Of a stretch of 64,000 bases of DNA, positions 55,891-64,000 are shown piece after piece. A program made the position numbers and the translations under genes. The stretch's first letter is position 1; each line of letters opens with the position of its first letter. The stretch comes from Dokdonella_A ginsengisoli. Its GTDB lineage: Bacteria > Pseudomonadota > Gammaproteobacteria > Xanthomonadales > Rhodanobacteraceae. The DNA is taken from NCBI RefSeq assembly GCF_042652785.1, contig NZ_JBHSHD010000008.1, positions 124,001 to 188,000 on the forward strand. Direction: 5' to 3'. Below the pieces are notes generated by a model that saw nothing but the letters and a program-made list of their open reading frames with translations, did not search any database and was not told the DNA's origin.

Positions 55891-56172
55891 GTGAACGCCG
55901 CAAGTCTTCAGCGCGCCGATGGCGCGCACGAATCCTCGTTGCAACCCGCGCTGCGCGAATGTGTCTCGCGCGCCGTACGCCGCTATCTCTCCGACGTCGA
56001 ATCCGAACCGGGCGAAGGCCTGCACGCGCTCGTCATGTGCGAAGTCGAGTCGCCGCTGCTGCGCGAGGTCATGACCTGGTACGGCGGCAACCAGAGCCGC
56101 GCCGCGGCCGCCCTGGGCATCAACCGCGCCACCCTGCGCAAGAAGCTGCAGCAGTACGGCCTGGCCGACTGA
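55891..56172 (+). CDS. fis: Fis-family nucleoid-associated DNA-binding protein
   Basis: A 93-residue protein from the GTG at 55891; the frame is open upstream, but residues before this do not match the family, so the start is only probable (AAGGGG lies rather far upstream). The C-terminal helix-turn-helix is clear: EVMTWYGGNQSRAAAALGIN followed by RATLRKKLQQYGL. Fis bends DNA and adjusts transcription in fast growth. It is followed by purH after 88 bp. Confidence 0.9.
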   Translation: MNAASLQRADGAHESSLQPALRECVSRAVRRYLSDVESEPGEGLHALVMCEVESPLLREVMTWYGGNQSRAAAALGINRATLRKKLQQYGLAD

Positions 56173-56260
56173 ACGGCCCCGTGCGCCCTCGGCCCCGGCC
56201 GGAGGCGCGAAATCCGCCGCGCCGCTACAATTCCGCTTTTCCCGGCGGTCTGCCTCAGCC

Positions 56261-57838
56261 ATGTTCGATGCGACTCTCGTCCCCACGCGGCGCGCGCTGC
56301 TCAGCGTTTCCGACAAGTCCGGCCTGACCGATCTCGCGCGCGGACTCGACGCCCTCGGCGTCGCCCTGCTCTCGACCGGCGGCACCGCCAAGGCGCTGCG
56401 CGAGGCCGGGCTGCCGGTGACCGACGTCAGCACGCTGACCGGCTTTCCCGAGATCATGGACGGCCGCGTCAAGACGCTGCACCCGCGCGTGCACGGCGGA
56501 CTGCTCGGCCGGCGCGGCGTCGACGACGCGGTGATGGAGCACCACGGCATTCCGCCGATCGATCTGCTGGTGGTCAACCTGTATCCGTTCGAGCAGGTCA
56601 CCGCGGCGCCGGACTGCACGCTCGCCGACGCCATCGAGAACATCGACATCGGCGGCCCGGCGATGCTGCGCGCGGCGGCGAAGAATCACGAGCACGTGGC
56701 GGTGGCCGTCGATCCGGCCGACTACGCCGAAGTGCTCGAGGCGCTCGCGCACGGCGGCACCTCGCTGGCGCTGCGCCGCCGGCTGGCCGCCAAGACCTAC
56801 GCGCACACCTCGCGCTACGACGGCCTGGTCGCCAACTGGCTCGGCACGCGCGCCGACACCGACAAGCCCGAAGCGTTCGCTCCGAGCCTGCGCCTGGCCT
56901 TCGAGCGCAGGCAGACGCTGCGCTACGGCGAGAACCCGCACCAGGGCGCCGCGCTCTACGTCGAGCAGGATCCGCCGCCGGGCACCGTCGCCGGCGCGCG
57001 CGTGCTGGCCGGCAAGGAACTGTCCTACAACAACATCGCCGACGCCGACGCCGCGCTCGAATGCGTGAAGGCGTTCCGCAAGACGCCGGCCTGCGTCATC
57101 GTCAAGCACGCCAACCCCTGCGGCGTCGCGCTCGGCGCAAACCTCGCCGAAGCCTACGAGCACGCCTACGCGACCGATCCGGTGTCCGCGTTCGGCGGCA
57201 TCATCGCGTTCAACGGCCGCCTCGACGCGGCCACCGCGAAGACGATCGTCGCGCGCCAGTTCGTCGAGGTGGTGGTCGCGCCGTCCTTCGACGAGGACGC
57301 GATCGCGGCGATCGCGGCCAAGCCGAACGTGCGCGTGCTGGAGACCGGCGACTGGAGCGAGCTGCCGCCGCACGCGCAGGACTACAAGCGCATCGCCGGC
57401 GGCCTGCTGGTGCAGGACGCCGATCGCGACACGCTGCTGCTGTCGGACCTGAAGGTCGTCTCCAGGCGCACGCCGGACGCTGCCGAGCTGCACGACCTGC
57501 TGTTCGCCTGGCACGTGGCGATGTACGTGAAGTCCAATGCGATCGTCTACGCGCGCGGCGGCCGCACGATCGGCGTCGGCGCCGGCCAGATGAGCCGCGT
57601 GATCAGCGCCAAGATCGCCGCGCTGAAGGCGGCCGAGGCCAAGCTCGAAGTGCCCGGCAGCGTGATGGCGTCCGATGCGTTCTTCCCGTTCCGCGACGGC
57701 ATCGACGCCGCCGCCGAAGCCGGCATCCGCGCCGTAATCCAGCCCGGAGGCTCGATGCGCGACGCCGAAGTGATCGCCGCCGCCGACGAGCACGGCATGG
57801 CGATGGTGTTCACGGGCGTTCGCCACTTCCGGCATTGA
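56261..57838 (+). CDS. purH: bifunctional AICAR formyltransferase/IMP cyclohydrolase
   Basis: A 525-residue protein of normal length. The N-terminal IMP cyclohydrolase domain (about 1-200) shows RALLSVSDKSGLTDLARGLDALGVALLSTGGTAKAL, EIMDGRVKTLHPRVHGGLLG; the C-terminal formyltransferase domain shows LRYGENPHQGAAL, CVIVKHANPCGVALG, DPVSAFGGIIAFN, SNAIVYARGGRTIGVGAGQMSRV and ASDAFFPFRDGID. It catalyses the last two steps of IMP synthesis. purD follows in the same direction after a 255-bp gap with a tandem duplication. Confidence 0.98.
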   Translation: MFDATLVPTRRALLSVSDKSGLTDLARGLDALGVALLSTGGTAKALREAGLPVTDVSTLTGFPEIMDGRVKTLHPRVHGGLLGRRGVDDAVMEHHGIPPIDLLVVNLYPFEQVTAAPDCTLADAIENIDIGGPAMLRAAAKNHEHVAVAVDPADYAEVLEALAHGGTSLALRRRLAAKTYAHTSRYDGLVANWLGTRADTDKPEAFAPSLRLAFERRQTLRYGENPHQGAALYVEQDPPPGTVAGARVLAGKELSYNNIADADAALECVKAFRKTPACVIVKHANPCGVALGANLAEAYEHAYATDPVSAFGGIIAFNGRLDAATAKTIVARQFVEVVVAPSFDEDAIAAIAAKPNVRVLETGDWSELPPHAQDYKRIAGGLLVQDADRDTLLLSDLKVVSRRTPDAAELHDLLFAWHVAMYVKSNAIVYARGGRTIGVGAGQMSRVISAKIAALKAAEAKLEVPGSVMASDAFFPFRDGIDAAAEAGIRAVIQPGGSMRDAEVIAAADEHGMAMVFTGVRHFRH

Positions 57839-57840
57839 GG

Positions 57841-58079
57841 CCGCTACGCGGCATCAATCCCAAAGTTCGCATGGCAAACTTTGGGCCCCGGCCTTGCTCT
57901 TCCACACCCCCATTCGCGCCTTTGGCGCGAATCGCCCCCTGACTCAAGGGGGCATTGACGCCGCTACGCGGCATCAACCCCAAAGTTCGCATGGCAAACT
58001 TTGGGCCCCGGCCTTGCTCTTCCACACCCCCATTCGCGCCTCTGGCGCGAATCGCCCCCTGACTCAGGGGGCATTGACC
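57841..58079. repeat. tandem duplication of a 120-bp three-hairpin unit between purH and purD
   Basis: Units at 57841-57960 and 57961-58079 differ at only a few positions. Each contains three palindromes: CCCAAAGTT...AACTTTGGG around GCATGG, ATTCGCGCC-TTT/TCT-GGCGCGAAT, and CCCCCT-GACTCA-AGGGGG. No T-run follows any of them. Units start at CCGCTACGCGGCATCAA. It is distinct from the REP families elsewhere in the window. Confidence 0.9.
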
Positions 58080-58093
58080 GCAGGAATCGCGTT

Positions 58094-59377
58094 ATGAAAA
58101 TTCTCGTCATCGGTTCCGGCGGCCGCGAACACGCGCTGGCCTGGAAGCTGAAGCAGTCGCCGCGCGTCGGTGAAGTGATCGTCGCGCCGGGCAATGCCGG
58201 CACGGCGACGGAACCGGGCGTGCGCAACGCCGACGTCGCGGTGACCGACGTCGACGGCCTGCTCGAGCTGGCGCTCGACGAGGACGTCGCGCTCACCGTG
58301 GTCGGTCCGGAGGCGGCGCTCGCCGCCGGCGTGGTCGACCGCTTCCGCGCCGGCGGCCTGCCCTGCTTCGGGCCGACGCGCATCGCCGCGCAGCTGGAAA
58401 GCTCCAAGGCGTTCGCCAAGGACTTCCTCGCCCGGCACAACATCCCGACCGCGCACTACGCGGTGTTCACCGAGCTGGATCGCGCGCTGGCGCATGTGCG
58501 CGAGCGCGGCGCGCCGATCGTGATCAAGGCCGACGGCCTCGCCGCCGGCAAGGGCGTGGTGGTCGCGCTGACCCTGGCCGACGCCGAGCAGGCGCTGCGC
58601 GACATGCTCGGCGCGCACGCGTTCGGCGACGCCTCGGCGCGTGTCGTGGTGGAGGAATTCCTCGACGGCGAGGAAGCCAGCTACATCGTCATGAGCGACG
58701 GCGCGCACGTGCTGCCGCTGGCGACCAGCCAGGACCACAAGCGCCGCGACGAGGGCGATCTCGGCCCGAACACCGGCGGCATGGGCGCGTACTCGCCGGC
58801 GCCGGTGGTCACGCCGGACGTCGAGCGGCGCATCCTCGACGAGATCGTGCGTCCGACCATCGCCGGCATGGCCGCCGAAGGCGCGCCGTTCACCGGCTTC
58901 CTGTACGTCGGGCTGATGATCGACCGCAGCGGCGCGCCGAAGGTCATCGAGTTCAATGCGCGTCTGGGCGATCCGGAAACGCAGCCGATCCTGCTACGCC
59001 TGAAATCCGACCTGGTCGAGCTGGCCGAGGCCGCGCTGGACGGCCGCCTGGACGCGCTCACGGCGCAATGGGATCCGCGCCCCGCGCTCGGCGTCGTGGT
59101 CGCCGCTGCCGGCTATCCCGGCAAGGTGCGCAGCGGCGACGCGATCGCCGGACTGGATTCACCGGCCGGCGACGACAGCAAGGTGTTCCATGCCGGCACG
59201 CGCCTCGACGCGGCCGGCCGCGTGGTCACCGCCGGCGGCCGCGTGCTGACCGTCTGCGCGCTGGGCCAGGACATCGAATCGGCGCGCGAACGCGCCTATG
59301 CGGCGGCGCGTGCGATCACCTTCGACGGCGCCTTCCACCGCCGCGACATCGGCCACCGCGCGCTGCGCCGCGGCTGA
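58094..59377 (+). CDS. purD: phosphoribosylamine-glycine ligase
   Basis: A 427-residue ATP-grasp enzyme of normal length; ATG at 58094 with AGGAA 8 nt upstream. It joins glycine to phosphoribosylamine in purine synthesis. Motifs include ILVIGSGGREHALAWKL, APGNAGTA, VVGPEAALAAGVVDRF, APIVIKADGLAAGKGVVVA, SFV-like DGEEASYIVM, DEGDLGPNTGGMGAYSPAP and FNARLGDPETQPILLRL. It is downstream of purH, the same order as in E. coli. Confidence 0.97.
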   Translation: MKILVIGSGGREHALAWKLKQSPRVGEVIVAPGNAGTATEPGVRNADVAVTDVDGLLELALDEDVALTVVGPEAALAAGVVDRFRAGGLPCFGPTRIAAQLESSKAFAKDFLARHNIPTAHYAVFTELDRALAHVRERGAPIVIKADGLAAGKGVVVALTLADAEQALRDMLGAHAFGDASARVVVEEFLDGEEASYIVMSDGAHVLPLATSQDHKRRDEGDLGPNTGGMGAYSPAPVVTPDVERRILDEIVRPTIAGMAAEGAPFTGFLYVGLMIDRSGAPKVIEFNARLGDPETQPILLRLKSDLVELAEAALDGRLDALTAQWDPRPALGVVVAAAGYPGKVRSGDAIAGLDSPAGDDSKVFHAGTRLDAAGRVVTAGGRVLTVCALGQDIESARERAYAAARAITFDGAFHRRDIGHRALRRG

Positions 59378-59394
59378 CGGCGCGAACGCCGCCG

Positions 59395-61095
59395 TCAGGG
59401 CTTCTTCGGCGGCGCGGCGGCGGGCGTGGCCGACAGCGGCGGACCGCGGTCGGGCTCCAGCCGCGCCGGACGGTAGATGCTGGAACTGGCCGGCCACGGC
59501 CGGTCCGGCAGTTTCTTCGCCTGCAGCTGCTGCAGGACCTCGCGGAACGGAGCGAGCTCGGCCTGCCCGCCGCCGCGCAGGACCAGGAACATCGCGCCCT
59601 GCTGCGTCTTCACCGCGTCGTCCCACTTGCCGTTTGCGGCCAGCGCGAGCGCGTAGGCCTCGCCCACCTGCGCCGACTCGCTGCCGCGATAGATCTTGCC
59701 GGCGTAGTCCAGCGCCATGCGCTTCTCGTCGGCGCTGGCGGCCGAACAGGTGCTGGCCAGGCGCACGAACAGCTGCAGCAGATATGGATCGTTGGCGCTC
59801 TTGGCGAGCGCGCCGTTGACGTCCTTGAGGCCGGCGGCGCAGCGCCCGGCCGCGACTTCCGCCGCCACCAGCCGCGCCAGCGCGTCGCCGTCGCCGCTCA
59901 GCTCGGTCACCTTGCGGTACTGCTCGATCGCGCCGTCGTAGCGGGCGTTGCGCAGCAGCAGGTTGCCGAGCGAGACGCGCGCGCCGATCTGCTTCGGATC
60001 GAGCCGGATCGCGTCCTCGTAGCCGCGCTGCGCGCCGGCGTCGTCGCCGGCGACTTCGCGCACGGCGCCCTGGCTGAAGCGCGCGACGGCATTCTTGCCG
60101 TCGGCCGCGATCGCCGCCGCGGCACGCGATTCGGCCGCAGGGATGTTTCCGGAAATCGCCTCGATGCGCGCGTACAGCGACAGCACCGCGACATCGTTCG
60201 GGGCGATCTTGAGCGCCTTGTCCAGGCTCGCGCGCGCGGCGGCGTACTGACGCTGGCCGGACTGCACGATCGCCTCGTTCATCGCCTGCGCCTTCGGATC
60301 GACCGGCTTCTGCGGCGCGGTCGGTGCGGCCGGCGGAGCCTTGGCCGCGTTGCGGCCGAACAGCCCGCTGCCGAGCGGGTCGTACAGCGACGGGGTATTG
60401 TTTCCGGCCTTGGCGCGGGCCTCCGCGGCGGCCTTGGCGTCGCCCGCGCCGGCATGGGCGTCGGCCAGCTGCGCGTAGAGCTTGTTCGCGTCGGGAGCGA
60501 GCTTGAGCGCGCGATCGAGCTGGTCGATCGCGTCGCGGTAGCGCTTCTGCCGCAGCGCGATGTCGCCGAGCATCGCGTACGGCACCGCCTCGTCCTGCTT
60601 CTTGGCGGTGTATTCCTCGAGCATCTTGCGCGCGCCGTCGAGATCGCCGGCGGCGATGCGCTGGTTGGCCGCGGCGGTGCGGATCGGCAGGTAGTTCTGG
60701 TCGAGCGCGAAGGCGTTCTCGAACGAGGTCTTCGCGCCGAGCGCGTTGCGGTCGTTGAGCGAGATGATGCCTTGCAGGTAGCGCCAGCGTCCGTCCTTGG
60801 GGGCGAGCAGGACCGCGTCCTCGATCGCCACCGTGGCGGCGGCGTTGAGCTCGTTGCGCGAATAGACCGTCGCCAGCAGCGCGTAGGCCTCGGCGAGCCG
60901 GTCGCCGGCGAGCGTGGCGCGCACGCGGTCGAACTCCTCGCGCTCCTTGCGCAGCGCCTCGGCCTTCGGCGCGGGCAGCTTGGTCAGGTCCGGCACCGGC
61001 ACGGGCTTGAGCAGCGCGTCTTCGGCGTGCAGCAGCGGCGCCGCGAGCGCGAGGCCGACGGCGAGAACGATCTTGGACAGCGGGCTTGGGGACAT
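59395..61095 (-). CDS. secreted tetratricopeptide-repeat protein
   Basis: A 566-residue protein from the ATG at 61095, with signal peptide LSKIVLAVGLALAAPLLHAE. Most of the mature chain consists of TPR-like repeats (AEAYALLATVYSRNELNAAA, ALLAPKDGRWRYLQGIISL, YRDAIDQLDRALKLAPDANKLYAQLADAH, YAAARASLDKALKIAPNDVAVL, RYDGAIEQYRKVTELSGDGDALA). The C-terminus is Pro-rich. It probably acts as a periplasmic scaffold; partners are unknown. It is convergent with purD (17 bp apart) and divergent from the MFS-acyltransferase gene. Confidence 0.85.
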   Translation of the reverse strand: MSPSPLSKIVLAVGLALAAPLLHAEDALLKPVPVPDLTKLPAPKAEALRKEREEFDRVRATLAGDRLAEAYALLATVYSRNELNAAATVAIEDAVLLAPKDGRWRYLQGIISLNDRNALGAKTSFENAFALDQNYLPIRTAAANQRIAAGDLDGARKMLEEYTAKKQDEAVPYAMLGDIALRQKRYRDAIDQLDRALKLAPDANKLYAQLADAHAGAGDAKAAAEARAKAGNNTPSLYDPLGSGLFGRNAAKAPPAAPTAPQKPVDPKAQAMNEAIVQSGQRQYAAARASLDKALKIAPNDVAVLSLYARIEAISGNIPAAESRAAAAIAADGKNAVARFSQGAVREVAGDDAGAQRGYEDAIRLDPKQIGARVSLGNLLLRNARYDGAIEQYRKVTELSGDGDALARLVAAEVAAGRCAAGLKDVNGALAKSANDPYLLQLFVRLASTCSAASADEKRMALDYAGKIYRGSESAQVGEAYALALAANGKWDDAVKTQQGAMFLVLRGGGQAELAPFREVLQQLQAKKLPDRPWPASSSIYRPARLEPDRGPPLSATPAAAPPKKP

Positions 61096-61264
61096 CGGCG
61101 GATACCGCGGCGACGCGGCCATGGAGGAACAAGCCGCGCAGTTTACCTGCTCGCCGCGGCGCGCGCGGCGGACCGGCACCGACGCGCAAAGTTCGCCGCC
61201 TCCGCGTCGCCAACTCATGCGACGTCCTGCTAGATTCGCGCCACTTCCCGGGAATCGGCGCGCC

Positions 61265-63148
61265 ATGAGCGGCTCCAACCAGTTCGATCTGCTGCGCACG
61301 CGCCGTTTCGCGCCGTTCTTCGCCACGCAGGCGCTCGGCGCGTTCAACGACAACGCCTTCCGCCAGGCGATGATCGTGCTGATCGGCTTCCATCTCGGCC
61401 TGTCGGTGGAGAAGGCCGGCACCTACGCGATGATCGCGCCGGCGATCTTCATCCTGCCGTTCTTCCTGTTCTCCGCCAGCGCCGGCCAGATCGCCGAGAA
61501 GTTCGAGAAGACGCGCCTGATCCGCTACATCAAGCTGTTCGAGATCGGCGCGATGCTGCTGGCGGTGTACGCGTTCCACGCGCACCAGGTCTGGCTGCTG
61601 TTCGTCGTGCTGTTCCTGATGGGGCTGCATTCGACCGCGTTCGGGCCGATCAAGTACGCGATCCTGCCGCAGGCGCTGAAGTCCGAGGAACTGGTCGGCG
61701 GCAACGGCCTGGTCGAGATGGGCACCTCGATCGCCGTGCTGCTCGGCATGATGGCCGGCGGCGCGCTGATGGCGCTCGGCGACTTCGGCACCACCGCCGC
61801 CTCGGTCCTGGTGGTCGCGATCGCGGTGGCCGGCTATCTCACCAGCCGCGCGATCCCGCCGGCGCCGGCGACCGCGCCGGACCTGAAGTTCAACTACAAC
61901 GCCGCCGGCGAGACCGTGCGCACGATGCGCTACATCGGCGCGAACCGCACGATCTTCAATTCGGTGCTCGGCATCTCCTGGTTCTGGTTCTTCGGCACCG
62001 TGTTCACCTCGCAGCTGCCGGCCTACACGCAGGTCTTCCTCGGCGGCGGCGAGAGCGTGCTGAACCTGACGCTGGCGCTGTTCTCGATCGGCGTCGGCGT
62101 CGGCTCGCTGCTGTGCGAACGGCTGTCCGGCCACAAGGTCGAGATCGGGCTGGTGCCGTTCGGCTCGATCGGCATGACCGTGTTCGCGCTCGATCTGTAT
62201 TTCGCGCGGCCGCTGCCCGCCGCCGTGAACGGCCTCGGCCTCGGCGCGTTCCTGCTCGCGCCGGGGCACTGGCGCATCGTGCTCGACCTGGTGCTGATCG
62301 GCGCATTCGCCGGCCTGTTCATCGTGCCGCTGTTCGCGCTGGTGCAGAGCCGCAGCGAGCGCAGCGAACTGTCGCGGGTGATCGCCGGCAACAACATCTT
62401 GAACGCGCTGTTCATGGTGCTCGCGGCTGGCCTCGGCCTCGGCCTCACTGCGCTCGGCTTCTCGATCCCGCAGATCTTCCTCACCGTCGCGCTGCTGAAT
62501 GCGGCGGTCGCGATCTACATCTACACGCTGGTGCCCGAATTCCTGATGCGGTTCCTGTCGTGGGTCCTCGTCAAGACGCTATACCGCATCGAGGCCGACG
62601 GCGCCGCGCGCGTGCCCGAGGAGGGCCCGGCGCTGCTGGTCTGCAACCACGTCAGCTTCATGGACCCGCTGATCGTCATGGGCATCGTGCGGCGGCCGAT
62701 CCGCTTCGTGATGTACTACAAGATCTTCCGCATCCCGCTGCTGAACTTCATCTTCCGCACGGCCAAGGCGATCCCGATCGCCGGCGCGAAGGAAGACGCC
62801 GAACTGCTCGAGCGCGCCTTCGACGAGGTCGACCGCGCGCTCGCCGACGGCGAACTGGTGTGCATCTTCCCCGAAGGCGGCCTGACGCGCGACGGCGAGA
62901 TCGCGCCGTTCCGCCCCGGCGTCGAGCACATCCTCGCGCGCCGGCCGGTGCCGGTGGTGCCGATCGCGCTGCGCGGCCTGTGGGGTTCGGTGTTCAGCCG
63001 GCGCGATTCCGCGCTCGGCCGCTCGCGGCTGCCGCGACGGTTCTGGTCGCGCATCGGCATCGCCTTCGACGAGCCGCTGCCGGCGGCGCAGGCCAGCGCG
63101 GCCGTGCTCGAAGCGAAGGTGCGCGCGCTGCGCGGCGATCAGGCCTGA
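61265..63148 (+). CDS. MFS transporter-acyltransferase fusion (LplT-PlsC type)
   Basis: A 627-residue protein. The N-terminal two-thirds are an MFS carrier of the LplT lysophospholipid-flipping type (FATQALGAFNDNAFRQAMIVLIGF, GLHSTAFGPIKYAILPQ, GNGLVEMGTSIAVLLGMMAGG, about 12 TM helices to residue ~430). The C-terminal third is a PlsC-type acyltransferase with NHVSFMDPL (NHx4D) and FPEGGLTRDGEIAPFRPGVEHI. In E. coli, lysophospholipid uptake and reacylation need LplT plus Aas, an acyltransferase-acyl-ACP synthetase; here the synthetase domain is missing. It probably recycles lysophosphatidylethanolamine at the inner membrane. Confidence 0.88.
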   Translation: MSGSNQFDLLRTRRFAPFFATQALGAFNDNAFRQAMIVLIGFHLGLSVEKAGTYAMIAPAIFILPFFLFSASAGQIAEKFEKTRLIRYIKLFEIGAMLLAVYAFHAHQVWLLFVVLFLMGLHSTAFGPIKYAILPQALKSEELVGGNGLVEMGTSIAVLLGMMAGGALMALGDFGTTAASVLVVAIAVAGYLTSRAIPPAPATAPDLKFNYNAAGETVRTMRYIGANRTIFNSVLGISWFWFFGTVFTSQLPAYTQVFLGGGESVLNLTLALFSIGVGVGSLLCERLSGHKVEIGLVPFGSIGMTVFALDLYFARPLPAAVNGLGLGAFLLAPGHWRIVLDLVLIGAFAGLFIVPLFALVQSRSERSELSRVIAGNNILNALFMVLAAGLGLGLTALGFSIPQIFLTVALLNAAVAIYIYTLVPEFLMRFLSWVLVKTLYRIEADGAARVPEEGPALLVCNHVSFMDPLIVMGIVRRPIRFVMYYKIFRIPLLNFIFRTAKAIPIAGAKEDAELLERAFDEVDRALADGELVCIFPEGGLTRDGEIAPFRPGVEHILARRPVPVVPIALRGLWGSVFSRRDSALGRSRLPRRFWSRIGIAFDEPLPAAQASAAVLEAKVRALRGDQA

Positions 63149-63274
63149 GCACCGCCGGCAGGCCATGCGCCGGAACTTGCGCCTGTGCGCCGATCTCGCC
63201 GCGCCTGCGCAGCGGGGAAGCCGCCGCACGAGCGAAGTGTTCGTCGTCGACGCCCTGACCGCGACGCGTGTCCG

Positions 63275-64000
63275 TCAGGTCGCCCAGCCGGCGATCACGC
63301 ACAGCGCGATCAGCGCCACCCAGACGTAGAGGATGCGGCGCAGCACGGTGCGCGTATCGGCGAGTTCCACCAGCGGATTGTCGACGTCGGCGGCGTAGCC
63401 GTCGCCGGCCACCACGTCGGCGTCGATGCCGGCGCGCGCCAGCACGCCGAGGAAGCCGAGGTCGAGCGTGAAATAGCCCTGGCCGTGCGCGGCGTGGTAG
63501 TCGCGCCAGGTCTTGATCACGGCGTCGAACTCGGTCACCAGCGCCAGCGTCAGCGCGACCAGGTGCGACGGCGCCCAGTCGAGCACCAGCGCCGTGCGCT
63601 CGAGCAGCGCGCGGCGCTCGCCGTCGATTTCCACGGTGAAGGAGGGATGCCGCGCGAGCAGCTGCACGATGCGGTAGGCCAGCGCGCCGGCGGGGCCGAG
63701 GATCACGAACCAGAACAGCACGCCGAACCAGCGCGACAGCGCCGAGGCGAACGTGGCCTCGACCAGCGGAGCGGACTGCAGCGGCAGCGGCTGCGCCTCG
63801 GGCACCGGCCGCAGGCCCTGCACGGCGGCGTGGCGCCGGTCGCTGTCGGGCGCCTTCAGTACCGCCTCGATGTCGGCGTCGAGATCGCGCGGACCCCAGC
63901 TGTAGAACAGCACCAGCGCGCCGAAGGCGAGCACCGGCAGGCCGAACAGCACGTGCGCGAGCGCGCTCTGCACCAGCACGCAGAGCACGAACACGATGGC
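63275..64000 (-). CDS. ampE: AmpE-like inner-membrane protein, N-terminus beyond window
   Basis: The frame is open to the right edge (242 codons visible; family length about 280), so the N-terminus is missing. Hydrophobic segments are LVQSALAHVLFGLPVLAFGALVLFY, WFGVLFWFVILGPAGALAYRIVQLL and ILYVWVALIALCVIAGW, with the CobD/AmpE-type signature LDWAPSHLVALTLALVTEFD and SWGPRDLDADIEAVL. AmpE is an inner-membrane protein linked to AmpD and beta-lactamase induction, but its own activity is not well established. A GTG codon at 63994 is unlikely to be the true start. Confidence 0.82.
   Translation of the reverse strand, partial: AIVFVLCVLVQSALAHVLFGLPVLAFGALVLFYSWGPRDLDADIEAVLKAPDSDRRHAAVQGLRPVPEAQPLPLQSAPLVEATFASALSRWFGVLFWFVILGPAGALAYRIVQLLARHPSFTVEIDGERRALLERTALVLDWAPSHLVALTLALVTEFDAVIKTWRDYHAAHGQGYFTLDLGFLGVLARAGIDADVVAGDGYAADVDNPLVELADTRTVLRRILYVWVALIALCVIAGWAT

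Overview
The window is very GC-rich and codes on nearly every base. Its gene order matches a Xanthomonadales/Lysobacterales gammaproteobacterium, most likely Rhodanobacteraceae (Dokdonella-like); this assignment is inferred from protein style, gene order and repeats, not from a marker-gene search. No rRNA, tRNA, CRISPR array, prophage or insertion sequence is visible. Long opposite-frame ORFs are abundant because of base composition and are not annotated.

Layout. (1) 1-9086: two large secreted proteins with DUF11 and GEVED-type modules, read leftward as an operon, the distal one running off the left edge. They lie behind an orphan OmpR-type response regulator (9473-10183) and a repeat-rich promoter region. 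(2) 10599-13830: macro-domain, DUF1203, cysteine dioxygenase-like and FAD/NAD(P)-binding genes. (3) 13987-22638: assimilatory sulfate-to-cysteine genes: cysJ-cysI-cysH rightward, cysB leftward, cysG and cysK/M rightward. The cysJ promoter and the cysB/cysG divergent region carry almost identical pairs of 8-bp boxes resembling MetJ boxes, and cysG has an intrinsic terminator 19 nt before its start codon. (4) 22800-28573: TonB-dependent receptor, PepSY membrane protein and a RegB/RegA-type redox two-component pair. (5) 28577-39047: flavin amine oxidase, CadC-like regulator, lipoprotein, CSLREA beta-helix protein, Ser/Thr kinase with TPRs and its ECF sigma factor. (6) 39366-40363: a small, visibly less GC-rich two-gene module, a Panacea/SocA-like (DUF4065) protein plus an unrecognised 141-aa partner; this is the best candidate for an undescribed toxin-antitoxin system. 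(7) 40551-63148: a housekeeping block (groES-groEL with CIRCE, cutA, dsbD, tlpA-like, aroQ, accB-accC, prmA, DUF3426, fis, purH, purD, a TPR protein, an MFS-acyltransferase fusion) into which a secreted endonuclease I and a secreted M64 peptidase are set between groES and cutA. (8) 63275-64000: ampE-like gene cut by the right edge.

How it works together: the sulfur block supplies reduced sulfur and cysteine, including siroheme for CysI, and probably answers to CysB plus a second regulator acting at the paired boxes. The TonB/PepSY/RegBA group looks like redox-tuned metal uptake. The ECF-kinase pair resembles systems in which the kinase activates the sigma factor. Several families of REP-like palindromes fill the gaps between co-directional genes, often up to the next start codon, and a 120-bp three-hairpin unit is tandemly duplicated between purH and purD.
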